NCBI GenBank assembly: GCA_015179045.1
Contig: WHUZ01000092.1
Location: forward strand, 1-64,000
DNA: 64,000 nt
Direction of reading: 5' to 3'
From: Kalaharituber pfeilii
Lineage: Eukaryota > Ascomycota > Pezizomycetes > Pezizales > Pezizaceae
Shown: positions 54,896-64,000 of the stretch, piece after piece
How the letters are laid out: the number at the start of each line of letters is the position of its first letter
Position numbering within the stretch: the stretch's first letter is position 1
The notes under the pieces: model-generated
Database searches by the model: none
Told to the model about the DNA's origin: nothing
Seen by the model: only the letters and a program-made list of their open reading frames with translations
Position numbers and translations under genes: made by a program

Positions 54896-55161
54896 GTCAT
54901 CCAGTATTAGTCTCCTAGTCGTGTTATAATCGAGCTTTTGTGACGAAGCCAACGTTGAGATGAAGGTTGAGGCTATGTCAAGCAGCATGCCGAGAATGAA
55001 AGAAGAAATGACCATGCTAGAAGGAATAGGATGGGAACTTTGCAATGCAGCTGATTAGATACGGTAGATCTACTATGTTGCTGGTTTACGAGACTTCCTG
55101 CGGCGTTCATGTACTAGGCACGAGAGTATGGTTGAAGCGGCTACTGGGACTCTAATCAATA
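54896..55161. other. Short intergenic stretch
   Basis: Nothing supported. Confidence 0.4.
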
Positions 55162-56254
55162 TTATAGTGCAATGGCGTTAATTTTATCTGGATACACTTC
55201 ACCAAAATAGTAATTACCAACTCTACATACTATGTCCCTTAATCCCGTGCTAAACTCCCTCTCTTTGTAGATTACGAAGTAATCAACAAATCGAAAAAAT
55301 ACCCCCCTTATACAATCTTCCGACCCGCTCCATCGTACTCTGCACTCAACAATGCATTTCAGCTCCCGAATATAGAACAAAGAAATACCCGAAGACATAA
55401 AGTAAGAGACAAGGCCAACTGATCATTGGTATGCCATCGCATTAGGGTTTCCTCGCCCTGCTTCACGATAGGCTCCTCCCACTGTTATTGCATTAAGGTT
55501 AAAATAATCAAAATTACCCGTACCATAAACAAATTGGGTGGTTAAAAACATAATAATAAAACAGGTTGGGTATGTGAGGAACACAATAAAGCTCATACTT
55601 AAACCGTTCAAAATCTCCTTCAACAAATCCTGGCAATATCGCTTGAAAATGGTTGTCCCATGTCAAGGCCCGTAGCTGCGGCCGGTTGTGGTTGCAGGTG
55701 AGTCAGGAAGAATGTCAAGAAATGCTTGCTTCAAGTTACGTCCAGCTGTCCGGGCCCTCGTTAACTTTTTATCACTCCACGATCTGAAACTGCGTTCACT
55801 CTTTTTGCTACTTCGCCGACTGAGTGCTTCGATATCAATATCCCTGTTCTTATTGAATATACTGTTCTCGCGAAATTTCGTTCGTATTTGATCTGGTCCC
55901 CAATCCCCGTCTGATTCTGTCTCGTATGGGACACGCACTTCGGAGGCAGTATTAGGAGATAACGTAGCGACTGTTTTCTCTTTTGCCATTATATTGGCCT
56001 GGATTTGCAAATTCCAACTATCAGCCGTCATCTATCCCCATAATATAATAAACGAGTCAGTAATCCCACTCCAAACAACATCAATGATACTTACTCACCG
56101 ATTGCATATCAAGTCTATAGTTGACATCCTGATAAATGGTCCGTATACGATCGCTAAACGGCCTTTGTAACTTGTCCTCCGGGATTTTTGCCAAGAATTC
56201 CTCGAATGCCACCTCCGCCCTGTTCTTAGGTTTCTTGAAAGGAATTTCCACCAT
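55162..56254 (-). CDS. Putative gene of unknown function with a membrane segment
   Basis: The ATG at 56254 opens MVEIPFKKPKNRAEVAFEEF. Intron 1 (56032-56098, 67 bp, GTGAGT/TAG) joins LDMQS to MTADSWNLQ in phase 0, which strongly supports a spliced gene. Exon 2 is hydrophilic and serine/arginine-rich (ALSRRSSKKSERSFRSWSD). A following exon near 55640-55420 carries hydrophobic GLSMSFIVFLTYPTCFIIMFL. The last part (55398-55162) reads FFRFVDYFVIYKEREF in another frame. The joins after exon 2 are unclear (a weak donor GTAACT near 55735 is possible), so the 3' half may be broken. No family recognised. Confidence 0.5.
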
Positions 56255-56302
56255 TAATATAATTATTGTGTACGAAGATTGTTCTTCCCCTCTGACGAGC
56301 AA

Positions 56303-57391
56303 GTGAAGTTCCTGTCTTTTTCTCCTCGTATATTGTGGGGTTCTAACACACGCTTTGCGAAGCGAGCTTCAGGCCCCCATGCTTTCTTTTGGAAGCTGCA
56401 GGTCCTGCTTGGCACTTGATCGCGTCAAGGGTTAGACTTCCTAAGTAGGTAACGAAGTCAGGAAAGGAAGTGCCAAGAACGCGCCAAATTACCTTGGTGT
56501 TAAAGTGAATTACAGATGGCTACTGAAATATTAGTAATCGTTTATTGCTCCTAGCGTTGCTTTCAGGTATAAACTTTTGTGTGGGGCATATGTGAAAGAG
56601 AATTTCCAAATGGATAAAAGTGAGTACTTATTGTAGAAACTTCTTGGCGTTTTGGTTCGAAAAGGACATTCTGGATTTGAAGTTATCTACAAGCACCCTC
56701 CAAAATCTCTCCTTGACCCTTGGAACCATGCATATATAGAATATTACCGAGTTTGCATCACTCTTACCAAATACCACTCCTTTGATGCGACTGGTCAACT
56801 TTTTTCGTTATGTCCCCTTTAGCCGCTGAATGGCAACATTGCCGTTGCGAGCCTAGCGGTCAACAGTGGCCCACCGGGCGAAGGTACATGTGGCGACGTT
56901 GACTTTCGGAGACTGGGATAAAATGTGGGGTTATGTCCATCTAATATTGCTTGGTTTTGCCGAACCGGAGGCAATCATTGGGAGCGCTGGGTCTTGATTT
57001 GTTTTGTGCATCTTTTGTTCATAATTCCGATTCTTTGTTGAATTTGTTTGGTCAATTTTATATATGTACATACATTATGTAGGACTGTCGTGCAGAAACC
57101 TCCGAAAGGCTCGAGAGAAAGGTTTTTTTTGAATGAGTTTGCTAGGACATATTTCCCTCCTGCATGGCATAACCAAACTCAATACTAATGACAAATAGGC
57201 CCCTCGCACCTTGGAACTATGCCAGTTAAGGTCAATCCCACAAATTATAAGTAGCCTCACTTTTACACTATGACACTACAGATCCCGGCACGCCCATGCA
57301 CTCTCCGGCAGATCCCCACCCTGCGGGGACCGCGCTTTATGATACGGTATCCCATAGCGATTGTTATATGTGGTATTGGTATATATAATTC
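56303..57391. other. Intergenic stretch
   Basis: No gene or repeat recognised; only short ORFs. Confidence 0.4.
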
Positions 57392-57401
57392 CCTGTCTTT
57401 A

Positions 57402-57477
57402 TTTTTTATTTTTATTTTTTTATTTTTATTTTTTTTTTTAAAGCACTCATATACCGCCTCGTGCGCTATGACGAGAC
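57402..57477 (-). mobile_element. Degenerate LINE family A tail, 76 bp
   Basis: An interrupted T-rich tail, then cactcataccgcctcg-like hairpin remnants. Flanked by cctgtcttta (57392-57401) and cttgtcttta (57478-57487), one mismatch. Older than most copies here. Confidence 0.7.
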
Positions 57478-57774
57478 CTTGTCTTTAGTTGTCATTATGA
57501 AGAAGGCTATAAAATACAGTCGACTCTATAGCCCCGATCAACGGGTGCACAATGCGTTGAACGGCACCGGAGAGCACTGGCCGATTCTGGGCTGTAGGTC
57601 GAGTTGTCGGCAGCGGGTTACGTTGGCCTCCTATATCCATGAGCAAGCAAATTATTTAGTAGACAAATCCAAAACTAGCCCCTTGGCAACGTCATCGGGT
57701 TTAACTTACGCAGCCTAGACTACCCCCCGGCTCCACAAGGGTCGGATAAATATCCGAGAGTCCAAAAGTGAGTA

Positions 57775-58405
57775 TGGTGCCGGAAGTTAATAATCAACAT
57801 GAAATTTGCGACACAACCAACGCAACGCAAAACCAATCAGCAACCACAACCTGATATGAACTAAGGTAGAAATATCAAAAATCAATACTATTTGAGACAC
57901 TCTATCATTCTATGATATTTTCATGGCAAAATCTTTATTCGTTGTAAAACCGAAAAGGTTCAAATTTTTTTTACTTTCTTAGGAAATGTAGCAAATGTTA
58001 CATGCCAAGCCCCATACAAATGGATTAGTCATCAAAGGGTTCCCCGCCAGTGACTTATATATACATGACTTTTGAAGGCTTCTGTACCATATTGATGACC
58101 ATCCTTATATGCCTGCATAATTTGAACATACTTATTATAATAACGCCAAATAGAGATGTTTGAAATAGAAAAAAGAGCTTTGGGTATAGTTTCTCGTAGA
58201 CCTGCAATAGACTCTGGAAAAACCTTCTATGAGTGGTGCGAGCGTGGGCAGCTGTAGACGTAAAGCGAGCGTGTAATGCGACCGTGTAAAGTGACCGTGG
58301 CTGAAGGGTGCGTGATTGCTCAAGCAGCAAAATGACACATATGGTGCTGCTTACTAATGCTGGCTGGGAATGTTACAACATGTTGATTATTAACTTCCGG
58401 CACCA
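57775..58405. mobile_element. MITE, 631 bp, 27-bp TIRs, TA target
   Basis: TGGTGCCGGAAGTTAATAAT followed by caacatg forms perfect 27-bp inverted repeats at both ends, with TA at 57773-57774 and 58406-58407. The interior is AT-rich and has no transposase frame. Tc1/mariner type by target. Confidence 0.88.
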
Positions 58406-58592
58406 TATACAAGGACCTCGAGCCTTGGTTATATACATCTGCTCTGGGCTATACCTCGAGGAAGGAACACTTAACAATAAAAGCGTCAGTTTCTGAGGAC
58501 AGTCAGAAAAAAATCGGGAGGCGAACTGTGGGAATGGAATAGTCGTATCATGGGATGGGCTTGAAAAATCCGGACAATCGCCGATGGGCAGA

Positions 58593-58653
58593 TTTTTTTT
58601 TTTTTTTTTTTTTATTTCATTAATCGCATGCCGCCTCGAAGGCTATGGCGATA
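58593..58653 (-). mobile_element. LINE family A tail, 61 bp, TSD ccgatgggcaga
   Basis: T-run, atttcattaatcgc, hairpin with ATCGC/GCGAT outer and GCCT TCG AGGC inner stems; perfect 12-bp duplication at 58581-58592 and 58654-58665. Confidence 0.93.
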
Positions 58654-58665
58654 CCGATGGGCAGA

Positions 58666-59229
58666 GGAGAGGAGGATTGCGGAAGGAGAAGGAAGATTGG
58701 TAGTGCTGCTGGTAAGCGGCGGCCGTAGTAGAGAGGACGTAGGTACGGTGCGGTGACTCAACGAAGCCCGCAAGTAATCGTGATTGTGTTTCGGAGCTCT
58801 AGGGTATCAAAAGGTTTGCGAACTGACCTCACGCACAGAGGAATGATGCCTTTCTAATGCAATCATTCCTCCTAAATTATCCCTTTAGGTCCGACAAAGT
58901 GAAGAGTAAGTGAGCAGAGTTGCAACATGATCTCCAGCGGATTGAGTACTGTAAATTCTGTGCTACTGTTTTCTATCGAAGGGTATGTTTGACTATGCGG
59001 AAGTCGAATTCTTTGTAGCAGCGCTAGGACACAATCCATGTAAAGGCGTATTCAGATAACCAGGCACATTGGCAAGCGAGCGACACTTGGAACGTCTCAA
59101 GCTGCACAACAAAAGTTAAGCTAGAGTTCTTATTAACACTAGACATTGTGCGGAGATTCTACAGAGATCCATAAGTTAGTATTTCTACCTTAAGCCTAGT
59201 CAATACCAGCGGCATCACCGTTTGAGCAA
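58666..59229. other. Intergenic stretch
   Basis: Nothing supported. Confidence 0.4.
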
Positions 59230-59242
59230 CTGAAAACTCATA

Positions 59243-59878
59243 AGCCACTCCGGACGGGGACACCCAAATGTGCAGGAGAAACCTGGGAAGAAAGAATAGC
59301 GCGGGGAGGTATGGACGTAGCGTATTGTGGGTTACAGGACAAGGGACTGAAGGGCAATGAAGAGGCAGACAAGACAGCAAAGATAGGGACATTCGTACTC
59401 TACCGGGATGAGGGGGTTACGAGGCGGGGATGCGTATGGTGGCCAAAGCACAACGAGCTCAGGAAAGAAACAGACTGGGCATGGATTACAGGCCGTTACA
59501 GAGGCTGGGCAGATCTGTACGCACCCTGGCAGGCCTCCTAGGACGAAAAGGTCTGGGGGCATGGAGACATAACATAGCTGAGGCAGACCGCCCGGAATGC
59601 AGATGGTATGGAGAGGGTGAGGAGATGGTAGCACACATATGGGACAGATGCGGGGTATGGAGGAGCACGTGGCCAGGTGGGCTGGAGGGGATATACAAGC
59701 CCCCGGCAGCAAGAGAAGGAGAAGGGGAACCTGTGGAGGAGTTGATGAGGTGGATAGAGATGATTGTGCGACCGTGATGTCATTCTGTTGCTGATTTTCC
59801 TCTATTTCTTCTGTACGTAATCGCGTCATAGCCCGCAGGTGGCACACGAGTAATGATATAGAAAAAAAAAAAGAACAC
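59243..59878 (+). mobile_element. Family A LINE 3' fragment, 636 bp, TSD ctgaaaactcata
   Basis: Encodes the end of RNase H (LKGNEEADKTAKIGT), then after a frame change the ORF2 C-terminus with RLGMDYRPLQRLGRSVRTLA, a CRWYGEG...HIWDRC zinc-like motif with its second cysteine changed to tyrosine, and a WPGGLEGIYKPP end. UTR, decayed hairpin and A-tail follow. The 13-bp duplication is at 59230-59242 and 59879-59891. Confidence 0.92.
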
Positions 59879-59891
59879 CTGAAAACTCATA

Positions 59892-61015
59892 GTTAACCTA
59901 AACAATGAGAACTGAACATTTTACTGCATGTAATATCCTCACTCATGAAGAATTTCACAACAGTCAGATGGTCAGCATCCTGTATGTGTGCCTGCGCAGA
60001 CCCAGCACATCCCGTCAGCACATCGTCTTGACACTTGACCTTCCGACAATGGTCCCAACAACTATGTCTAGCTGCAAGCGGGGTTATATGAAATTTAAAA
60101 AAACCAAAAAAAACAAAAAAAAACACTGAGTCTGGGCGGCACCGTCGATACACAGTACAGCGCGGTCAATGTGGTTCATGCCATCAACTCACGTATGAAT
60201 AAATTGCATGGTTTCAGATTCTTCGCAAGTCTTTCTCGGCGTGTTGAAGGCTCAGCAGCATCCACACTTTCGCACGGGGTACCGGTATCTAGAGCTGGCG
60301 GAACGAAGTCTCAAGCGCAGTCTCAATCAATGGTCAAATGTCAAGGACTGAAGGGAAGGGTCTTCAATTGTCTTGCTTCAGTGTGAGTCCTCCATACAGT
60401 CCTATCTACATACAATTTATAGACCACCTTCGCCTTCCATTCAAACATCCACATCTCGCTTCTTAAATGTAACTCTCTTCCTCATCCTACGCATGTATCA
60501 TCATGTGGCCTTACCGATGAGTACCGCTCCGGGCCGCATTTGGCCTTATTCTTTCCATCGGTACCGTGGTTACCACCACATCGGGTTCAACGCCAGATGG
60601 ACGGCTGTGACGAATTGCTATCAAAGGCAGCGACTCGATACGGCAACTGAAGAAGAATGTACCAAATGTGTACCATATATGAAACAGCAGTATATGATCC
60701 GGATGGCAGGATTAGGAAAGATTTGAGATACGGGCGGAGAATACATTATTGCTAGTCAAGAAGATGCGTTTACACGCAAAAACACAGGTATCCAGCGAGG
60801 AGAAAACTTGGACTTGTTCAGTGTTTCGATATTGATAAGGAGGGATGGCGCAAGCTGGAAGAGAGATGAGAGGGCGCATTGGAGCGAGTGGTCAAGAATG
60901 GATGACCGGGAGGTGCCGCAGCGAATAATAGTATGTTATGCAATTCTTGCTTGCTGAAGGTGTTTTCTATGGAAAAAAGCAATTGTTTCACCGTGTGATA
61001 CACGTGATACTCATT
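59892..61015. other. Intergenic stretch with a degenerate family B tail and weak ORFs
   Basis: A family B end (agctgcaagcggggttatat then an interrupted A-run) lies at about 60063-60123, with only a doubtful duplication. Plus-strand ORFs 60171-60386 and 60373-60726 have no recognised domain; the second ends YQRQRLDTATEEECTKCVPY and could be a gene fragment. Confidence 0.35.
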
Positions 61016-61028
61016 CTCCACTAGGTAA

Positions 61029-61962
61029 TTTTTTTTTTTTTTTTTTTTTATATCATTACTCGCATGCCGCCCTATGGGCTATGGCGAGGTATTAAGTACA
61101 TGATGTAAGAATAATATGTAAGGAAAAATGGGTAAGGAAAATTAAATACACCTTCTTCTGTAGTCTCTCCCCGCCCAATCCAATATCTCCCTTATGTTAA
61201 ATATTTTGTCCTTCCAGGGTTCGCAATTCGTCGCGATGTGTGTGAAGTTTTCTGGCTCCTTTCCGCACCACCTACACTCTGGCGAGTCTGCCTTGTTTAT
61301 CCTGTATCTCCAATCCTTCAGGCCTTTGTTACCCAGAATGCCGGCGAGAGTAGACGTAAGTCGGCGGTTGCCTATCTCCCGGAGTGGTCGGTACGATAAT
61401 TGTAATCGGTTCCTCTCCTCCGCTCTGAGGGCCTTGGCTTTCTGCCTGATGCCTGCTTCCGTAACTATCTCGTCTTTACATTGTAGGGCGGTGCCGATCT
61501 TTGTGGCCATGTCGGCTTTGGAGTTGTCTTTGATGTCTGTGTGTGTTTTGACTCATGTGATTGTGAGGTCAATGTTACTGTTGGCTATTCTTTTTCCCCA
61601 TTGTTCTCGGACCAATTGGGATGCCCCGTCTACCGTCGGATCACCTCTTGCTATCTTCTGCATCCTAGCAATTGCCGTTTGTGAGTCCGTGACGATTAAG
61701 ATCTCCCCCTCCTTTCGGAGGGCGTGGCTTATAGCTATCATCTCCCCGTCGTTTACTGTGCTTCGGTTTCCCAGGAAGTATGATTGGTCTGTCTGTTGCC
61801 GGTATGTTCCGGCCCCCGTGGAATTGTCTACGCGAATTCCGTCGGTGTATATGCTTTCCCATCCTTCATCTTCCTCCTTCCGGATGAGTTCTTCCCATTC
61901 CTCCTTGCTTAGATTGCTTGGTTGGATTGGGAAAACGTGTAGGGGTAGGGGGTCTCCGTGTG
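61029..61962 (-). mobile_element. 5'-truncated family A LINE, 934 bp, TSD ctccactaggtaa
   Basis: The minus strand carries RNase H (ISHALRKEGEILIVTDSQTAIARM) with a stop just before the VKTH motif, then LQLSYRPLREIGNRRLTSTLAGILG and the CRWCGKEPENFTHIATNC zinc motif ending at 61142. The hairpin and T-run complete the 3' end. The 13-bp duplication is at 61016-61028 and 61963-61975. Confidence 0.93.
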
Positions 61963-61975
61963 CTCCACTAGGTAA

Positions 61976-62170
61976 AGCATAAACGAACTAAATAATAATG
62001 GGCATCATGTCGCAAGTCATCATCATTTTCCAAACTACGAACAGAATCATAAAATGAATACCCAGACATCCGCATCGCTCACGTATATTCCACTAACCCT
62101 ATTCTAGTACTCCAATTATTCCAAAGTCAAGCCCTTAGCCCACTTTCAGCCAGCTCTGCTATACAGATGT
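61976..62170. other. 3' flank of the BTB/lectin gene
   Basis: Short AT-rich stretch, probably the gene's 3' UTR and terminator region. Confidence 0.4.
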
Positions 62171-63885
62171 TCATGCACTCAGGTTCTCTCCAAAATTGGA
62201 ATCAAAAGCCAGATATCCCAGCCCTGTTGAGTACATTGTTGTATCATACCAAGTGTTTGCACGCCACATGAACCCGTATTGATTGGTCTCTGAGCCCTCG
62301 ACAACCTCTGTCCAAAGCCTGAAGGGTGCATCAGCCTTGAAAGCACAGGCATTGAGACCAAGGAAGATCTTGGGCGTGCTTCTGAAAACTGCCTAATATG
62401 ATTCGGGATTATCTTAGATTCCAAGTACAACTTTTAGGGGAAAGCAGAATGTGTCGGCCAATGCATTTGTAGAAACTTACCTCTCCGGCAAATGACTTGT
62501 ACCATGCATTCTTTTGCTGAGGATTGTCCCAAGACTTGCACCGGTCTGTATTGACGACTCCACTGGTGATACCTGGAGTGCCCTCTGGATATGCAACCCA
62601 TGTCACCCCCAACCCCAATACAACTGTGTCCGCCCATGTTGACAGCTTCAATGTGAACCCATTCTCGGTTGCATCAATTGCTTCAGTTTCAACATTCCAG
62701 TCATAATTCTTATCAAAATGAATTCCCTTCACAAACACCACCACTTTTGCATTTCGGACAAATGGTTGCGGAAACTGGATTGGGATAAGCTTGGGCCCAC
62801 CTGCTTTAGTAAGTTGTTCAGTCATGTTGTAAGTACCAGTGCGGAGGACTTGGTGGTCTGCAGGGATCTCTAGCCAGCTACACCAGGCACCATGGGTGAT
62901 AGTAGTACCGGAGTCAAAAATGGTATTGTAAGTTGGGTTGAGGTGTTTTTCAACCCATTGGTAGGAAGCATAAAGTTTGAGGTCATCAGCAGGGGTGGCA
63001 TCGATGCCGGTAAGTGCCAAGGCAAGGGAGGGTAGCGGAAGCTGCGCTGTGTTGGGTTTCGTCCAGTAGATGGAGCCATGAGGGGTATTGAAGTTCTTTT
63101 GCTCCCAGGTATGGATATTAACTGTTGACATTCTCGGAGCAGGTAGTGTATGTGGTGTAAGCCTTAATAAAACAATTGCTGCATCTGGATATTCTCTAAT
63201 CAAAGAGACGAACTCTGGGAGATGGCGAATACTGGGCAGCGTTGAAGTCATGTATTGTAAAAGGTAATCTGCAAGGTCTTCATTCAAACTCGGAAGGTTT
63301 CCTATGGCATATCTTGCAGCTTCCATCAACATTGTCGGTGTAAAACTGGTCTCGTATACCTGTCTTTGCTTAAGGAGTGTCTTGAGTTTGCCAAAATAAA
63401 ACGTTTTAAGCTCCTGAACATCGAATCGGTCCGCTAGGACATAGAGCTTCGTATATATCAGGAGGGCACTGCCTGGATTCTCAAACTCATCTCTAGTGAA
63501 GCACATTGCAGGCGTTCATGCAAGCAATGGAAATGTTAGCATTAGACGTCAGAAGATATACTAATGTTGAGCCGTCTTGTAAGCTACAGCGGGTGATTGC
63601 ATTCTATGCAAAGAATCAGGGAGAACGTTACATGGTGTGTTCCTTCAAATATGCCCATTGCAGGAATTTTTGTAACGTAACTGTATCAACTTCCCTAAGT
63701 AACATCTCTCCCGTCATCTGGTTGTCCGTGTGCTGTCGCCACTTTGGTGACAACCCAGCCAATAATTCCTTGTGAATGTAATATGCAGAGCCATCATCTA
63801 GAATGATTTTGAAAAGCGGGCTTTGAAGTACATTCCGGTTTAACGAGGCATATGCATTCATAGCTGCAGTATTATATCCTGACAT
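62171..63885 (-). CDS. BTB domain protein with H-type lectin repeats, three exons
   Basis: Exons 63885-63632, 63492-62481 and 62392-62171 join in frame to 495 residues. Intron 1 (139 bp) is GTAACG/CTAG; intron 2 (88 bp) is GTAAGT/TTAG. Residues ~20-130 are a BTB/POZ domain: LFKIILDDGSAYYIHKELLA, LQKFLQWAYLKEHT, ALLIYTKLYVLADRFDVQEL. BTB domains mediate dimerisation or Cullin-3 docking. The C-terminal half holds three H-type-lectin-like units: ~210-310 (weak), ~325-395 (NAKVVVFVKGIHF...GFTLKLSTWADTVVLGLGVTWVAYP, clear) and ~420-495 (TPKIFLGLNACAF...FMWRANTWYD), the last encoded by exon 3. H-type lectins of discoidin/snail-agglutinin type bind GalNAc. No signal peptide or membrane segment is seen, so it is probably intracellular. 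Role unknown; it appears intact. Confidence 0.85.
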
Positions 63886-63968
63886 CGAGCTAGCTTTCTC
63901 GTCCTGTAATTATTTAGTTTCTTGATTTAACTCACTGTTTTTATTGTTCCAAGCAATCAATAAAATGA

Positions 63969-64000
63969 ATCGCCATAGCCCGTGGGGCAGTATGCGATCA
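63969..64000 (+). mobile_element. LINE family A tail, cut by the window end
   Basis: The final bases atcgccatagcccgtggggc and tatgcgatca are the family A hairpin (ATCGC/GCGAT, inner GCCC GTG GGGC). The A-tail and right duplication must lie beyond 64000. Confidence 0.85.

Noticed and set aside
58055..58330. 91-codon minus ORF inside the 631-bp MITE
   Set aside because: No transposase motif; it is bounded by an element that is otherwise non-coding.

Overview
The window reads as a gene-poor, repeat-choked stretch of a filamentous ascomycete genome. Evidence: short fungal introns (58-139 bp) with good splice sites, a Mug190-type C2/SMP protein, a GPI-anchored fasciclin protein, a BTB protein carrying H-type lectin repeats, and retroelements of the fungal Tad1-like LINE and Ty1/copia kinds. 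A truffle-like Pezizomycete is my best guess, but that is inference. I see no rRNA, tRNA or CRISPR.

Layout. 1-990: endonuclease part of a LINE ORF2 running off the left edge. 1-9 kb: LINE copies, a hAT-type MITE, a DNA element with a minisatellite. 9.3-11.2 kb: a decayed multi-exon membrane-protein gene (minus). 12-17.5 kb: LINE tails, two inverted-repeat elements, one GGCC-rich TIR element. 19.27-20.62 kb: a three-exon GPI-anchored FAS1 gene. 21.58-34.04 kb: one Ty1/copia element with both LTRs and a 5-bp target duplication, blown up by nested insertions: two internally deleted LINEs, a third LINE in the 3' LTR, an 845-bp long-TIR DNA element, a small DNA element and several LINE tails. 36.28-40.53 kb: a GC-rich two-exon Mug190-like gene. 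40.5-49.8 kb: no confident gene, several repeats. 49.9-51.7 kb: a putative multi-pass membrane-protein gene. 55.2-56.3 kb: a putative small gene of unknown function (minus). 57-62 kb: MITEs and two longer LINE 3' pieces. 62.17-63.89 kb: a three-exon BTB/H-type-lectin gene (minus). The right edge cuts another LINE tail.

The most striking feature is a swarm of more than 30 LINE insertions, most only 40-310 bp long: a bare 3' end plus poly(A), flanked by 9-15 bp target duplications. The extremes are a pure T40 insertion and a 38-bp insertion with only about 15 bp of LINE. The commonest 3' end (family A) can fold into a two-stem hairpin, and copies show compensatory base changes in both stems, so the RNA fold appears to be selected. 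A second group of ends (families B/C) has a different sequence but a similar fold and the same kind of duplications. The three or four host genes look unrelated and do not form a cluster or pathway.
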